The translations under genes and the position numbers were made by a program. Below, one piece after another: positions 44,450-55,395 of a stretch of 64,000 nt of DNA (position 1 is the first letter of the stretch; each line of letters begins with the position of its first letter). A model generated the notes under the pieces. It saw only the letters and a list, made by a program, of their open reading frames with translations. It was not told the DNA's origin and searched no databases. Source of the stretch: Fen-1298 sp963833465 (GTDB lineage Bacteria > Bacteroidota > Ignavibacteria > UBA10030); assembly GCA_963833465.1 (NCBI GenBank), contig CAWHXW010000004.1:496001-560000 (forward strand), written 5' to 3'.

Positions 44450-44866
44450 TAAGCGAGATGCTTCGTATAATTCGGATACTGAAGGGATTACATCCATATC
44501 ATAATAATTGCCTGCATATAGTAAATCGCCATTAAACAACTCAGAAGTAACAACGTCTGATTCTTTAATGCAAATAGCGTACTCATATTTGAAAACCGAC
44601 ACCAATTACAAATATCCTCGATATGTTTTCTACCCTTATTATTACATCTGGATTTGTGTGCACCTACGGAAGGATGGCTGGTACATTGCATCAAGGATTG
44701 GTTCTCTGGATTGTCATGATGGTGTTATTCGTCATCATGCCTGGTATTTCGCACACGTTAGAATATCAGTTTCACACACCACAAAAAAAAGTGCATCGAT
44801 TGAAGAAAAGGAAACACGGTTCGGCCCACCATATTACAATGAACGCTTTAATACAGAAGTTAATTT
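44450..44866. pseudogene. Decayed gene remnant beside the IS
   Basis: No frame is intact, but coding-like peptides persist. On the plus strand one frame gives SEVTTSDSLMQIAYSYL, TNYKYPRYVFYPYYYIW and later IEEKETRFGPPYYNE; on the minus strand another gives ELFNGDLLYAGNYYDMDVIP. Which strand was coding is uncertain. The IS lies at its left edge, so insertion or neighbouring deletion may have killed it. Confidence 0.35.
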
Positions 44867-46021
44867 TCATTTTCTGTCCGAGTACTGTAGCAATATTTTT
44901 ATAAGTTCGAAATCCGGCTTGTGTGATATTTTCTTTTCAGCATCAAAAAAGTATACACCAAAATCACCTTTATATTCCCAGTTACACCAAGCAATGTTAT
45001 TTTCCTCAAGCGCCGAGATCATATCGCCATAGAACAACAACCGCTCTTTCCTATCTACCGTAGGCATGCAACCAAACTCGCCGCAATAGAGCTGCAAGTT
45101 TTTTGATTTCGCGAACTCAAGCCCTTCCTTGAAAACCTGGATTAATCGCTGTTTGTTGAAAATATCCATGGCATCGGAGGTTTGATTCAATAAAGCCGCA
45201 TTAGTTGTGTCAATGTACTTTTTGTAATCACCTGTTGAAATAATTTGACCAGGATAATGCACGGCACCCTTATAGTATTTCATTTGTGACCAATCCGCTT
45301 TGTAGTGAGTAAAAGCCAGAGGAGAATATGTATGAAAACTAAGTATGATATTTTTGTCGCCTTCCGGCAATTTTAAATATTTAAGGTTAGGTGCAATTTG
45401 CCACATGTTTGATCCGATAACCAATACTCTTTCGGGTTCTAACTTACGGATTACAGCGACAGTTTTATTCATCAATTTGTTCCAGTCTTCATGGTCAGGA
45501 GCAACAGCTTCATTTAGTATTTCGTATGCAACCATTTTAGTCGAATACTTATGAAGCGTACCTGACAATTGGACCCAAAGGTTGATGAAATTTTCCTGAG
45601 CCGATGAATCAACCCAAAGGGTATTAGTTGTTCCATCGTTGCCAGCATTGAAATGATGCGCCCTAACAATATGCAGATCCACAATTGCCCGAAGATTATA
45701 TTTTACACACCAGCCAAGGCAATCAGTTAAGTGTTGGAACGCTTCTTTTATAGGAACACCCGTGCTGTCCCACATTTCCTTTTCGTCAATAGGGATTCGA
45801 ACATGGTCGTAACCAATACTATCAATAAACTTGATGTCATTTTCGTTGATATAAGCATACTTCGGGGCCCAGCCGAAATCCTGAGATAACCAGTGGCTTA
45901 AATTAACGCCCCGTTTGATTTCGAAGGAGTCAGATTTTTTCCTGGCAGCCGATGTCCATTCACCAGCATTTGCATAGATGATTGCAATAGCCAACCCTAT
46001 CATCAATAATATTTTTTTCAC
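44867..46021 (-). CDS. Glycoside hydrolase family 5 (endoglucanase-like)
   Basis: 384 residues with a signal peptide (LLMIGLAIAIIYANA). TIM-barrel GH5 landmarks: RGVNLSHWLSQDFGW (about 37-51), YDHVRIPIDE, the acid/base glutamate in AYEILNEAVAP (about 168), HTYSPLAFTHYKADW, and the nucleophile in LYCGEFGCMP (about 312). It probably cleaves beta-1,4-glucan or -mannan chains. The start is GTG with AGGAG upstream. It has no type IX secretion tail. It forms a co-directional run with the next GH5 and GH3 genes. Confidence 0.92.
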   Translation of the reverse strand: MKKILLMIGLAIAIIYANAGEWTSAARKKSDSFEIKRGVNLSHWLSQDFGWAPKYAYINENDIKFIDSIGYDHVRIPIDEKEMWDSTGVPIKEAFQHLTDCLGWCVKYNLRAIVDLHIVRAHHFNAGNDGTTNTLWVDSSAQENFINLWVQLSGTLHKYSTKMVAYEILNEAVAPDHEDWNKLMNKTVAVIRKLEPERVLVIGSNMWQIAPNLKYLKLPEGDKNIILSFHTYSPLAFTHYKADWSQMKYYKGAVHYPGQIISTGDYKKYIDTTNAALLNQTSDAMDIFNKQRLIQVFKEGLEFAKSKNLQLYCGEFGCMPTVDRKERLLFYGDMISALEENNIAWCNWEYKGDFGVYFFDAEKKISHKPDFELIKILLQYSDRK

Positions 46022-46098
46022 TTTTTCTCCTATTCATATTTAAAAATAATAATTGAATTTTATAACACTATAATTTAATCAAATATTGTAGTTGACCG

Positions 46099-47741
46099 TT
46101 ATCTCAGTAATATGAGTTTTTTGGTATCAACAAAGTTATCCGCCTGCAAACGGCAAAAATAAAATCCGCTTGGCAATCCATTCGCATTCCATTGCTTTGT
46201 GTAGCTTCCTGCCAACATTTCTTCCGAGAGGATGCTTGCCGCTTCCCTTCCTAGTGCGTCAAATATTTTCAGTGAGACAAACGATTTCTTAGGAAGATCA
46301 AACGAAATCATCGTTGATGGATTAAAAGGATTTGGATAGTTCTGTTTGAGCATAAAGCTGTGTGGCAGTTCTCTAATATTAGCTGGTAATTCAACTTCGG
46401 TCGTTTTTAGCACGGTAACAAAACAAGTTGCTGTTTTACCAATATTCTGTGTCGTTACAGTAATTGTTGCCTTACCTGCTGCAATTCCTGTTACCAAGCC
46501 CGTTGAACTAACTGTCGCTATAGCCTCATTGCTCGATGTCCATGTTATCGCAGTATTAGTAGCAATAGATGGTGTAACTAATGCTGTTAACTGGCTGGTA
46601 TCCCCTACAGCAACAGTGTCTTTTGTTGGGCTTAATGTAACTCCGGTTACTGCAACATAGCCGGGTTTATAGGGATTTACAATCGCATCAACAATCGTAG
46701 GGAAAGTCCATGTGTATGTATTCCTGTTAAAGAGACCCATACTACCGCCATCATCCCAAACAACCGGCGCCATTTGTTTTGATTTAATTGCATTAACAAC
46801 ATAATCAGAATGTGTAGTACGTGCTGATGTATTATTCTTATCAAGTGAGCCCCATTCGCCAATAACTACAGCACGACCTTTACTAACAAATTTATTATAA
46901 TAGAGGCTCATATCATTATCAATTGCAGACCTATCGGAAGCGCTGCCCCAAGTTGAAACTCCCGGAGAAGTCAGACAAAAAGCAACGGGGTCATAATTAT
47001 GTATGGATACTATAACCAGACTGTCATTATTGGGGACTACAAAATCATTTAAAGGAGCTCCCCATCCAGCTGCCTGATACGGTGGACACATAATAAATCT
47101 TGTAGCGTTATTTCCTCCAGTATTTCTAATTGCGTTTACTGCTGCCAAATTAAGTTTATTAACTACATCGCGTTCCTCGGCAGTTCCACCTGTCCATTCC
47201 TCGGGAGATCCTTCCAATCGTGGTTCATTCAGTGTTTCAAAAATTAAATAATCACTATAATCTTTAAACCGGTCTGCAATTTGTGTCCAGAGTGCGACAA
47301 GTTCAGCGGTTACTGTATCTTGCAATGCATACGTTGGTTTACACCACGAATCATCGTGATGTATATTAATAATAACATACATATCATTATCAAATGCATA
47401 ATTTGCGACTTCTTCAACCCTTGCAAGCCAGGTTGAATCGATTATATAATTAGGTGCAGGACTAAGATGGCTATACCAGGTTGTTGGAATTCTAAGAGTC
47501 TTAAAACCTCTTAGCTTGATCTGATCGATCATTGCTTTCGTCGTTTTAGGATTTCCCCAACTGGTCTCGGACCCGGATTTGCATCCAATGAATTACCGAG
47601 ATTCCATCCCGCCCCCATATCAGCAGTAACCTGTAAGGATGAAATATTTCGCATACCGGTATGAGCATTAGACGCAGAAACATTTACATAGAAAAGAAGA
47701 CTGTATAGAAGTGTACAAATAGTGATCTTTTTCATGGCCAT
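46099..47741 (-). pseudogene. GH5 glycosidase with Big_2 and T9SS sorting domain, frameshifted
   Basis: The N-terminal frame (47529-47741) holds a signal peptide and TADMGAGWNLGNSLDANPG; one base is missing near 47568-47572, and the second frame goes on ETSWGNPKTTKAMIDQIK. The GH5 barrel has the acid/base in LIFETLNEPRLEG and the nucleophile in AVVIGEWGSLDKN. A Big_2 bacterial Ig-like domain follows (VAVTGVTLSPTKDTVAVGDT), then a C-terminal sorting domain (QNYPNPFNPSTMISF, ending KKLILLR). Apart from the indel the gene looks functional: a secreted or surface-bound endo-beta-glucanase. Confidence 0.88.
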
Positions 47742-47853
47742 TCTTTTCCTTAATATTTAAAAATAAAGAATTTTGTACCACTACAACTTAATCATATTCA
47801 ACAAAGAAACATCATATCAGTGAGTTTTAACCTTAACTCACAGGAATCTTACC

Positions 47854-50301
47854 CTATTTTATAAGTATCATTTTTTTGGCATCATTAAAATTTCCAGCTT
47901 TCAGTCGATATATAAATATTCCACTTGATAGACGCGATGCGTCCCATGATACAGTATGGACTCCAGCAGACTTTTCTCCGTTTACTAAGGTAGCCACCTC
48001 TCTTCCAAGCACATCATACACCTTGAGTGTAGCATAACCATGAGTTAATAATTGATAAGTAATGACGGTCGTTGGATTGAAAGGATTAGGATAGTTTTGG
48101 TTTAACTTGTTCACGAGAGGTATTAGATTATTATTTTCTTTGACCGCCGTTGACAATCCGACCCAATTATAGGCATCCATTGGAGCGAATGGCTGGAGCG
48201 ACCCTTCATCTACAGATTTAATGGTACCGGCGATATACGCTATTGTACCAGTATCTTTACTGGAATAATATGTTGTATCTAACTCTACAATAATTGTAGT
48301 ACTATCGTATTGTTTCAACGCTAGAGTGGTTGTAGCCGGAAGAGGAAATTGATTATGTGTAAGAAGAAATGTTGCCTGTTCTGAAGATGGATCTTTCATT
48401 CTTTTATTAAATGTTAGTTCAAAATGTTTTGCGTCCGGGGTTATAATAGCCGACAAACACATGGGCGGTGATCCCGCCGGAGAGTCCGTTAACGTATCAA
48501 TTCCAAATCCATATTCATATAATGGAGAATAGATAGCATCACCGAAATTAATTGGGACTTGGGATATACTTTTAGGCCATGTATGTGACAATTTCCCCTT
48601 CGGTTGATAATCGCCAAATAAAACCTCAGCTACACCATCACCCTCAGTTCCAGGCAGCCAAGCAGCAATGATAACATCGGAAAAATGTAATATTTTATCG
48701 AGAATAAGAGGCCTGCCTGAAACAAGGATAACGACGACAGGCGCGCCATATCCTTTCATTTTTTTCACTACCTCCACATCGGTTTGCGAGAGACTCAGGT
48801 TTGGACTATATCCCGGACCTTCTGCATACGGTGTCTCACCGATCACAACAACAGAATAATCGGCTGAAGTATCAGTGAATGTACCATTACTAGAATATTC
48901 TATCGTTGCGCCCGCGGCTATGTTTCTCATCCCCTGTAAAATTGTTGTTCCGATGGTGAGAGCATTGCCGCTCAGTCCCTGCCATGCGATTGTCCAACCA
49001 CCACATTGATTTCCGAGATTATCAGCATTTGCACCAGCGACCAGTATTCTTGCATTTGATTTCCGAAGCGGGAGGATGCCGTCTTTTTTCTTCAATAACA
49101 CAAGGGATTCTCGGACGCATTGCCGGGCAACTGCACGATGTCCGGCGCTGCCAACAGAGTCAAGTAATGACCGGTCCGTAAATGGTCTCTCAAATAATCC
49201 GAGTTTAAATTTGGCGGTCAGAATTCTTCTCGCGGCGTCATCAACCCGGGCGGTATCAATGCTGCCTGCGCTGATAAGACTTTTCATCGCAGTAGAAAAA
49301 GCAATATATTGATTGGGAAGCATGACCATATCAATTCCTGCATTAATCGCTATATTAACACTATTAGTATACGATGTCCCTACGTTATCGATACCACCGT
49401 AATCTGAACAAATCATTCCTTTGAACCCCAAATCATTTTTCAGAACATCCGTAAGCCAATATTTATTTCCATGCATCCTAACTCCATTGATACTGCTGAA
49501 CGATACCATGATACTACCCACACCGGAGTCGATAGCAGATATATACCCCGGCAGATGGATTCTTCGTATTTCGGTTGTATCTAATTGTGTGTTGCCTTGA
49601 TCTATACCGTTCGTCGTTCCGCCGTCTCCAAGATAATGTTTTGCACACGCCAAAATACTTGCTTGACCCGATAATGAATCACCCTGGAGTCCGCGCACTT
49701 CCGATGACCCAAAGAGTTGCGCCAATTCCGGCGTTTCACCAAATCCTTCATACGTCCTGCCCCATCGTTCATCTCGTGGAACCGCAATACAAGGTCCAAA
49801 TGTCCAATTGATACCTGTCGCTGCAACTTCTTCTGCTGTAATTCTCGCGGCTTCTTTTGCCAATTGCGGGTTTCGTGTACACCCTATTCCAATATTATGC
49901 GGGAATATGGTCGCGCCGTAAACATTGTTATGTCCATGGACAGCATCAACTCCGTAGATCATTGGAATTTTCAACCGAGTCTTCAAAGCATGCGTCTGCA
50001 GTGTATCATATGAATTTGCCCAAAATATTGCACTTTTACCTGCACTTGGACTCTCACCGCCTCCGCTGAAAACAGATCCGATATTATAGGTTGTGAGTAT
50101 GGAGGGAGAAGAATTAAACACTGTGAGTTGAACTTGCATCATTTGTCCAATTTTTTCATCAAGCGTCATTCGACCTAATAAATCGGATACCCGTTGATCG
50201 ATCGACAATGTGGGGTCTTGATAAGGAAATGGCTGAGCTCCGAGTGATGGAACTAGGATAAATATTAGGGACGCTAACAAGGCGAAGTTAATTTTTTTCA
50301 T
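47854..50301 (-). CDS. Glycoside hydrolase family 3 (beta-glucosidase-like) with T9SS sorting domain
   Basis: 815 residues from ATG at 50301, which has GGGGGAA upstream; the frame is open 12 codons more. Signal peptide (FALLASLIFILVPSLGAQ), then the GH3 N-terminal barrel (RMTLDEKIGQMMQ, YGVDAVHGHNNVYGATIFPHNIG, KHYLGDG) with the nucleophile aspartate in GMICSDYGGID. The GH3 C-terminal domain (ARQCVRESLVLLKKKDGILPL) and a type IX sorting tail (QNYPNPFNPTTVITY, ending KKMILIK) follow. It removes terminal beta-glucose from oligosaccharides released by the neighbouring GH5 enzymes. Confidence 0.94.
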   Translation of the reverse strand: MKKINFALLASLIFILVPSLGAQPFPYQDPTLSIDQRVSDLLGRMTLDEKIGQMMQVQLTVFNSSPSILTTYNIGSVFSGGGESPSAGKSAIFWANSYDTLQTHALKTRLKIPMIYGVDAVHGHNNVYGATIFPHNIGIGCTRNPQLAKEAARITAEEVAATGINWTFGPCIAVPRDERWGRTYEGFGETPELAQLFGSSEVRGLQGDSLSGQASILACAKHYLGDGGTTNGIDQGNTQLDTTEIRRIHLPGYISAIDSGVGSIMVSFSSINGVRMHGNKYWLTDVLKNDLGFKGMICSDYGGIDNVGTSYTNSVNIAINAGIDMVMLPNQYIAFSTAMKSLISAGSIDTARVDDAARRILTAKFKLGLFERPFTDRSLLDSVGSAGHRAVARQCVRESLVLLKKKDGILPLRKSNARILVAGANADNLGNQCGGWTIAWQGLSGNALTIGTTILQGMRNIAAGATIEYSSNGTFTDTSADYSVVVIGETPYAEGPGYSPNLSLSQTDVEVVKKMKGYGAPVVVILVSGRPLILDKILHFSDVIIAAWLPGTEGDGVAEVLFGDYQPKGKLSHTWPKSISQVPINFGDAIYSPLYEYGFGIDTLTDSPAGSPPMCLSAIITPDAKHFELTFNKRMKDPSSEQATFLLTHNQFPLPATTTLALKQYDSTTIIVELDTTYYSSKDTGTIAYIAGTIKSVDEGSLQPFAPMDAYNWVGLSTAVKENNNLIPLVNKLNQNYPNPFNPTTVITYQLLTHGYATLKVYDVLGREVATLVNGEKSAGVHTVSWDASRLSSGIFIYRLKAGNFNDAKKMILIK

Positions 50302-50597
50302 ATACAAATTCCCCCGATGTGTGTTATAACTGGTCATTGAGACGACAATCGCAGCAACATATTAACGCATAATAAATTTGAATTGATAACTTCTCTCTCG
50401 AAGCTTTCAACAGTAAGATAATATAGTTATTCAGAAAAGGATGTGCGTTACACTTTTGTACCAATTATTTTCAATAATGTACCAAATGAGTAAATGGCAT
50501 CCCATTTTCGAATCTTTATAAATTGTGATTGAAAATTATTATCGCTAATTTTGAATGGAACTATTTTGGACTTACAAAATATTTTACTTATGAATCT

Positions 50598-51052
50598 TCA
50601 ATGAAATTATCGAGAGAATTGATTCTTTTTACCTTCATTAAATTGAATCTGATTATTTTGTTGCTCTCTTCTTCATATTCTCAACCTTCAAAGGTTGTAA
50701 AGTATTCAATCCAAATGGGATTGTCTTCAAGCAATCAACTAAAACAATGAGGCATTACAAGCTCTTTGATATTTTGAGCCATCAAACCGCTGATTTTTCG
50801 GTTAATTTATTGGTTGTGGATAGTAATTTCACATGGAAATGTCATTGGAGTAAAGGAATCTGGATTTTTGAAAAAACCAGCGGTACATGAAGATCTTAGA
50901 CAAAAGAAAATCGCAAATATATAAATTTTGTTTTTAAAGATAGTAAGAACGGGATATGGTATAATCTTGAATCATACGGATTGATACGAATCGATGGACG
51001 AAACGAAGATCATTATCAGTTTGATGATTTCGACCGCAACAGCTTATCATGA
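50598..51052 (+). pseudogene. Decayed propeller sensor remnant
   Basis: The start encodes a signal peptide (LFTFIKLNLIILLLSSSYSQ) and VVKYSIQMGLSSSNQ, the usual opening of Reg_prop sensors (a Y-I-x-x-GLSSNQ pattern). A stop follows, then broken pieces: GIWIFEKTSG, KDSKNGIWYNLESYGLIRIDGRNEDHYQFDDFDRNSL. The latter matches a Reg_prop blade. Several stops and a large deletion make it non-functional. It lies directly before an intact relative. Confidence 0.7.
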
Positions 51053-51190
51053 AATTTACTATCTGCGCATTAAAATAGATAAACATGGTTTTATCTCTTT
51101 TCCATACTATATTTCAGCATATTGCTAAATATTTACCATCTTGCATCACATGCAATGAAAAATGAGCGCTATAAAAGTAGCCCGAATAGT

Positions 51191-54100
51191 ATGTTAAAAA
51201 TCAAAGATACATGTGTGTGGTCTCTCATACTGATCCTGATGATACAAGTTGGCAGTACATCACAGGTCTCCGCTCTTGATCGAAAGAAAACGATTAATCA
51301 ATATGGGCATAACACATGGTTAAAGCAAAACGGATTACCAGCTCGTGCTATCAATGTTGTGCTTCAGTCTAAGAATGGATATCTCTGGCTCGGCACATCG
51401 GCAGGATTATTCCGTTTCGATGGAGTATATTTCACAGAGATAAATACAAATCCGAAGAACGATAAAACCCACGAATCGATTTCTGCATTGGTTGAATCAA
51501 GAGACAGTAGTCTCTGGATTGGCACGACCTACCATGGGCTTCGAAAATTTAAAAATGGGAAGATATTCTCTTATGGTATAGAACAAGGACCTTATGAAGG
51601 GCAAGTGCGGCAGTTATTTGAGAGCAGGACAGGTTGTCTTATTATAGGCACATCAATAGGTGTCTTTAAGTTTCAAGACGGAAAAGTCACACAAATTCTT
51701 CTTCAACCAAACTATATTACTGCTGTTGCAGGAGATTCGTTGGGGAGGATATGGGTCGGTACGCATGATGGCATACGTATCTTCGAAGAAGCTCATCCGG
51801 AAAAAATTATGAGCTTAACACTTAAAGACGGACTACCCAACCGTATAACGACATGTATCTATTTTGATCGTCAGGCGAATATCTGGGTCGGCACAGTTGG
51901 TGGATTGGTGTGCTGGAAAAAAGGCAAAATAAAAAAATATACGACCTCTAATGGACTGTTGCACGACAACATCAACACAATATTTCAAGATCGGGATGGA
52001 AACATCTGGGTCGGTACTCAGAAAGGATTAAACCGTTTGAGTGGAGGCAATTGGACATCATATACAAACTCAGAAGGATTGACCAATAACTATATCACGT
52101 CATTTGAGGAGGACTTTGAAGGCAGCCTCTGGGTGAGTACGTCAGATGGATTAAATCAATTTAAGGACGTCAACATCACTCCATATACAACTATAGAAGG
52201 TCTCGCTAATAATTATATCTCGAGCGTTCTTGAAGCTTCGGATGGAACCCTGTATTTTCTCAGCGACCAGGGATCAAGTATTACTCAGATAAAGGATGGA
52301 AAAAATACTCGATTTGATGCTCTTATCGGTCCTGCTCATGTTGCACGCGACGGGAGCATATGGATTGGCCAAAATGGCTTGTTGTCTCGCCTGAAGGATG
52401 GTCTTGTGGAACGCTACGATGCCAGAAACGGCCTTCCTGCAAAATGGATTTCTGCAATAACGGAAGACAATAAAAGCATCATCATCTATTCAGATCATAG
52501 TGGTTTATTTAGATTTATTCATGGTCGATTAAAACCATATACATTAAAAAATGGTCAACTCTATCCTGCTTCAGAATTTGTAGTTTGTTTTTATCCACAG
52601 AGCGACAACCTGATGTGGATCGGAACGACAGATTGCTTATCGAAAATTGAGGATGGAAAGCTCACGAGATATACTACGGCGGATGGATTGTGTGGTAATT
52701 GGGTCAGCTCGATCTTTGATGACCAACAGGGCGGTTTATGGATAAGTTCCCCGCAAGGCGGACTCACGCGTTATATGAACGGCAAGTTTACTTCCTACAA
52801 TACAAAGATCGGATTATTCACTGATGAAATCTATTGTGTGCTGTGTGATAATCAGGGCGATCTCTGGTTAAGTAGTTCAATCGGTATTGGACATATTTCT
52901 CGTCAAGATATCGATACCTATAATGCAGGAAAAAGTAAAACCATACATACAGAGGTTTACGGTACTGACGACGGGATGAAAACAGATGAGTGTTTTGGCC
53001 AATGGCAACCTGCCGGATGGAAAACACATGATGGGCATCTTTGGTTTGCAACGAGGATGGGGGCTGTCATGATCGACCCAAAAGCTTTTTCAAAGAATAT
53101 GTGTATTCCGCCTGTGTTCATCGAAAAGATCGTCATAGATCAACAAACGTCGCAGCCAAATCAATTTGATCATCTTTCTCCCGGTAAAGAAAGATTTGAA
53201 TTTCATTACACAGCTTTAAGTTTTCTGGTACCTGAGAGAGTGTTATTTAAATTTAAACTCGAAGGATACGACCGTGATTGGGTAGACGCGGGAACGAGGC
53301 GAATAGCGTATTATACAAAACTTCAACCAGGAGAGTATACGTTTCGAGTCGTAGCTTCAAATAATGATGGAATCTGGAATAACGAAGGTTCTTCTCTTAG
53401 GATAATAGTTCTCCCCCCATTTTGGCGAACGAACTGGGCATATGGATGTTACTTATTATTTGCAGTTCTTCTTCTTTACCTTTTTAGAAGAATCATATTA
53501 CACGAGGCTGAAATAAATCGGACAGTCGAGCTTGAAAAGCATGAAATACAAAAACTGGAAGAGATGGATGCTATAAAAATGCGTTTCTTTTCAAATATTT
53601 CTCACGAATTCCGTTCTCCTTTAACGCTTATTATAGGACCTATAGAAAAAATACTACGCACTACTAAAGATGAAGTACTGAAATTTCAGATCAACCTTAT
53701 TTATAGAAATGCTAACCGTTTACTCAGATTGATCAACCAATTGATGGATTTCAGAAAACTAGAAGAAGATAAGCTAGAATTAAACCTTACAAAAAAAGAT
53801 GTTGTTCGTTTCATAAAAGAGATAATCGATGTTTTCAAACAGGATGCAAAACAACGAGAAATTGACTTTACATATACCTATTCTCAATCATCATTTGAAA
53901 TTTGGTTTGATACGGATAAGCTCGACAAAATAATTTACAACTTGCTTTCAAATGCATTTAAATACACTCCCGATCATGGCCACATCACGGTATCACTTGA
54001 TTTTAATGAGGGTGATAGCATGACTTCCCGACAAAATCCAAAAATACATGCCACCATGAGAACATTCAAAATAGTGATAAAAGATTCAGGAATTGGAATT

Positions 54101-55186
54101 CCAAAAGATGTTCAGGCTAGAATATTCGACAGATTTTACCAGGTTAAAAATACATTAACCGCGCAGGGCACCGGAATAGGGTTATCACTGACTTATGAAT
54201 TAGTGTCCCTGCACAAAGGCTATATAGGGGTTGAAAGTGAGCCTAACCAGGGGTCTGAATTTACGGTTGTTTTACCACTATGGACAGATGAAAACGAGTT
54301 ACTAAATTTTTCAGTTAACCATGGGAAAAAGAAAGTTAATTATGAGAAAGATCGTATAGAGTCCTTCATTGAAGAAAATATAACGGTTACAACATTATCA
54401 GAAGATCAATCGAAAGTTTCATCGAAAATGCCACAAATTCTAGTAATTGAAGATAACGCCGACATGCGACTGTTTATTAAAAATGAGTTCAAAGAAAACT
54501 ATAACGTAATCGAAGCCCATAATGGGGCTCTCGGTATTGATAAAGCTCTCGCCGCAATACCTGATGCAATTATTTGTGATGTTATGATGCCGGGACTGGA
54601 TGGTCATGAAGTTTGTAGAACACTCGAACATGATGAAAGAACAAGTCATATTCCTATTGTCATGCTGACTGCTAGAAGTTCTGAACAGCACACAATTGAA
54701 GGTTTAGAAAGTGGCGCAGATGATTATATAGCAAAGCCTTTTAATTCAACTATTCTTGAGATCAAGATCAAAAACCTTATTGAATCCAGAATACTTTTAA
54801 GAAAGAAATTTGTAAAAGAACCTTTTGCACCAATAAAAGAAATTTCTCCATCAAAAATTGATGAAAAATTATTCAATAAAGCTTATGCAATTGTTGAGAA
54901 GAACCTGGATAATCCCAACTTTGATGTAAATAATTTCGCGCATGAAATTGGAATGAGCCGTACACAGCTTTACCGTAAAATAAATGCTATCTCAGGCCAA
55001 TCTGTAAAAGAATTCATACGAATTAACCGCCTAAAGAAAGCTGCTGAATTGCTTCTTGCAAAAGATAAGAATATCACCGAAATAGCATATACTGTAGGTT
55101 TTAACTCTCTTCCCTATTTTACTACATCCTTCACTAAATATTTTGGTATGAATCCATCAAGGTATATTAAGAAACACGTTAAATAA
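51191..55186 (+). CDS. Hybrid two-component sensor/regulator (propeller, kinase, receiver, AraC)
   Basis: About 1,331 residues from ATG at 51191; the frame is open to 51122 and the start is uncertain. Order: signal/anchor (SLILILMIQVGSTSQVSA), Reg_prop blades (about 40-630), Y_Y_Y domain (KLEGYDRDWVDAGTRRIAYYT), one transmembrane helix (WAYGCYLLFAVLLLYLF), HisKA with the histidine in NISHEFRSPLTL (about 805), HATPase_c (NLLSNAFKYT, DSGIGIP, GTGIGLSLTYE), a receiver with its aspartate in AIICDVMMPGLDG (about 1130), and a C-terminal AraC HTH. It senses a periplasmic sugar and regulates transcription from one polypeptide; the GH5/GH5/GH3 genes are the likely targets. Confidence 0.95.
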   Translation: MLKIKDTCVWSLILILMIQVGSTSQVSALDRKKTINQYGHNTWLKQNGLPARAINVVLQSKNGYLWLGTSAGLFRFDGVYFTEINTNPKNDKTHESISALVESRDSSLWIGTTYHGLRKFKNGKIFSYGIEQGPYEGQVRQLFESRTGCLIIGTSIGVFKFQDGKVTQILLQPNYITAVAGDSLGRIWVGTHDGIRIFEEAHPEKIMSLTLKDGLPNRITTCIYFDRQANIWVGTVGGLVCWKKGKIKKYTTSNGLLHDNINTIFQDRDGNIWVGTQKGLNRLSGGNWTSYTNSEGLTNNYITSFEEDFEGSLWVSTSDGLNQFKDVNITPYTTIEGLANNYISSVLEASDGTLYFLSDQGSSITQIKDGKNTRFDALIGPAHVARDGSIWIGQNGLLSRLKDGLVERYDARNGLPAKWISAITEDNKSIIIYSDHSGLFRFIHGRLKPYTLKNGQLYPASEFVVCFYPQSDNLMWIGTTDCLSKIEDGKLTRYTTADGLCGNWVSSIFDDQQGGLWISSPQGGLTRYMNGKFTSYNTKIGLFTDEIYCVLCDNQGDLWLSSSIGIGHISRQDIDTYNAGKSKTIHTEVYGTDDGMKTDECFGQWQPAGWKTHDGHLWFATRMGAVMIDPKAFSKNMCIPPVFIEKIVIDQQTSQPNQFDHLSPGKERFEFHYTALSFLVPERVLFKFKLEGYDRDWVDAGTRRIAYYTKLQPGEYTFRVVASNNDGIWNNEGSSLRIIVLPPFWRTNWAYGCYLLFAVLLLYLFRRIILHEAEINRTVELEKHEIQKLEEMDAIKMRFFSNISHEFRSPLTLIIGPIEKILRTTKDEVLKFQINLIYRNANRLLRLINQLMDFRKLEEDKLELNLTKKDVVRFIKEIIDVFKQDAKQREIDFTYTYSQSSFEIWFDTDKLDKIIYNLLSNAFKYTPDHGHITVSLDFNEGDSMTSRQNPKIHATMRTFKIVIKDSGIGIPKDVQARIFDRFYQVKNTLTAQGTGIGLSLTYELVSLHKGYIGVESEPNQGSEFTVVLPLWTDENELLNFSVNHGKKKVNYEKDRIESFIEENITVTTLSEDQSKVSSKMPQILVIEDNADMRLFIKNEFKENYNVIEAHNGALGIDKALAAIPDAIICDVMMPGLDGHEVCRTLEHDERTSHIPIVMLTARSSEQHTIEGLESGADDYIAKPFNSTILEIKIKNLIESRILLRKKFVKEPFAPIKEISPSKIDEKLFNKAYAIVEKNLDNPNFDVNNFAHEIGMSRTQLYRKINAISGQSVKEFIRINRLKKAAELLLAKDKNITEIAYTVGFNSLPYFTTSFTKYFGMNPSRYIKKHVK

Positions 55187-55395
55187 TCGATATTGGAATC
55201 ACCGCTATCAAATACATGAATTGTATATGAAATTCTTCAACTCGAAATTCAGAACACTAAATTGAATTTACCCAAAGTTGATTGATATATCTATCCGATC
55301 ACTTTATTGAACTACTACCGGTTTAATATCATTATTCCAGATAGAAGATCGCATTCATTGATTCCCTGTGATAATATCATTGAAAACCGCTGAAA
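55187..55395. other. Gap after the hybrid regulator
   Basis: Short non-coding stretch leading to scar D. No gene or clear terminator is visible. Together with scar D it forms the 304-base gap before the alpha-galactosidase remnant. Confidence 0.4.

Noticed and set aside
44508..45032. Plus-strand 174-codon gene overlapping the GH5 3' end
   Set aside because: Its last third is antisense to conserved GH5 coding sequence; the first part is kept only as a decayed remnant.
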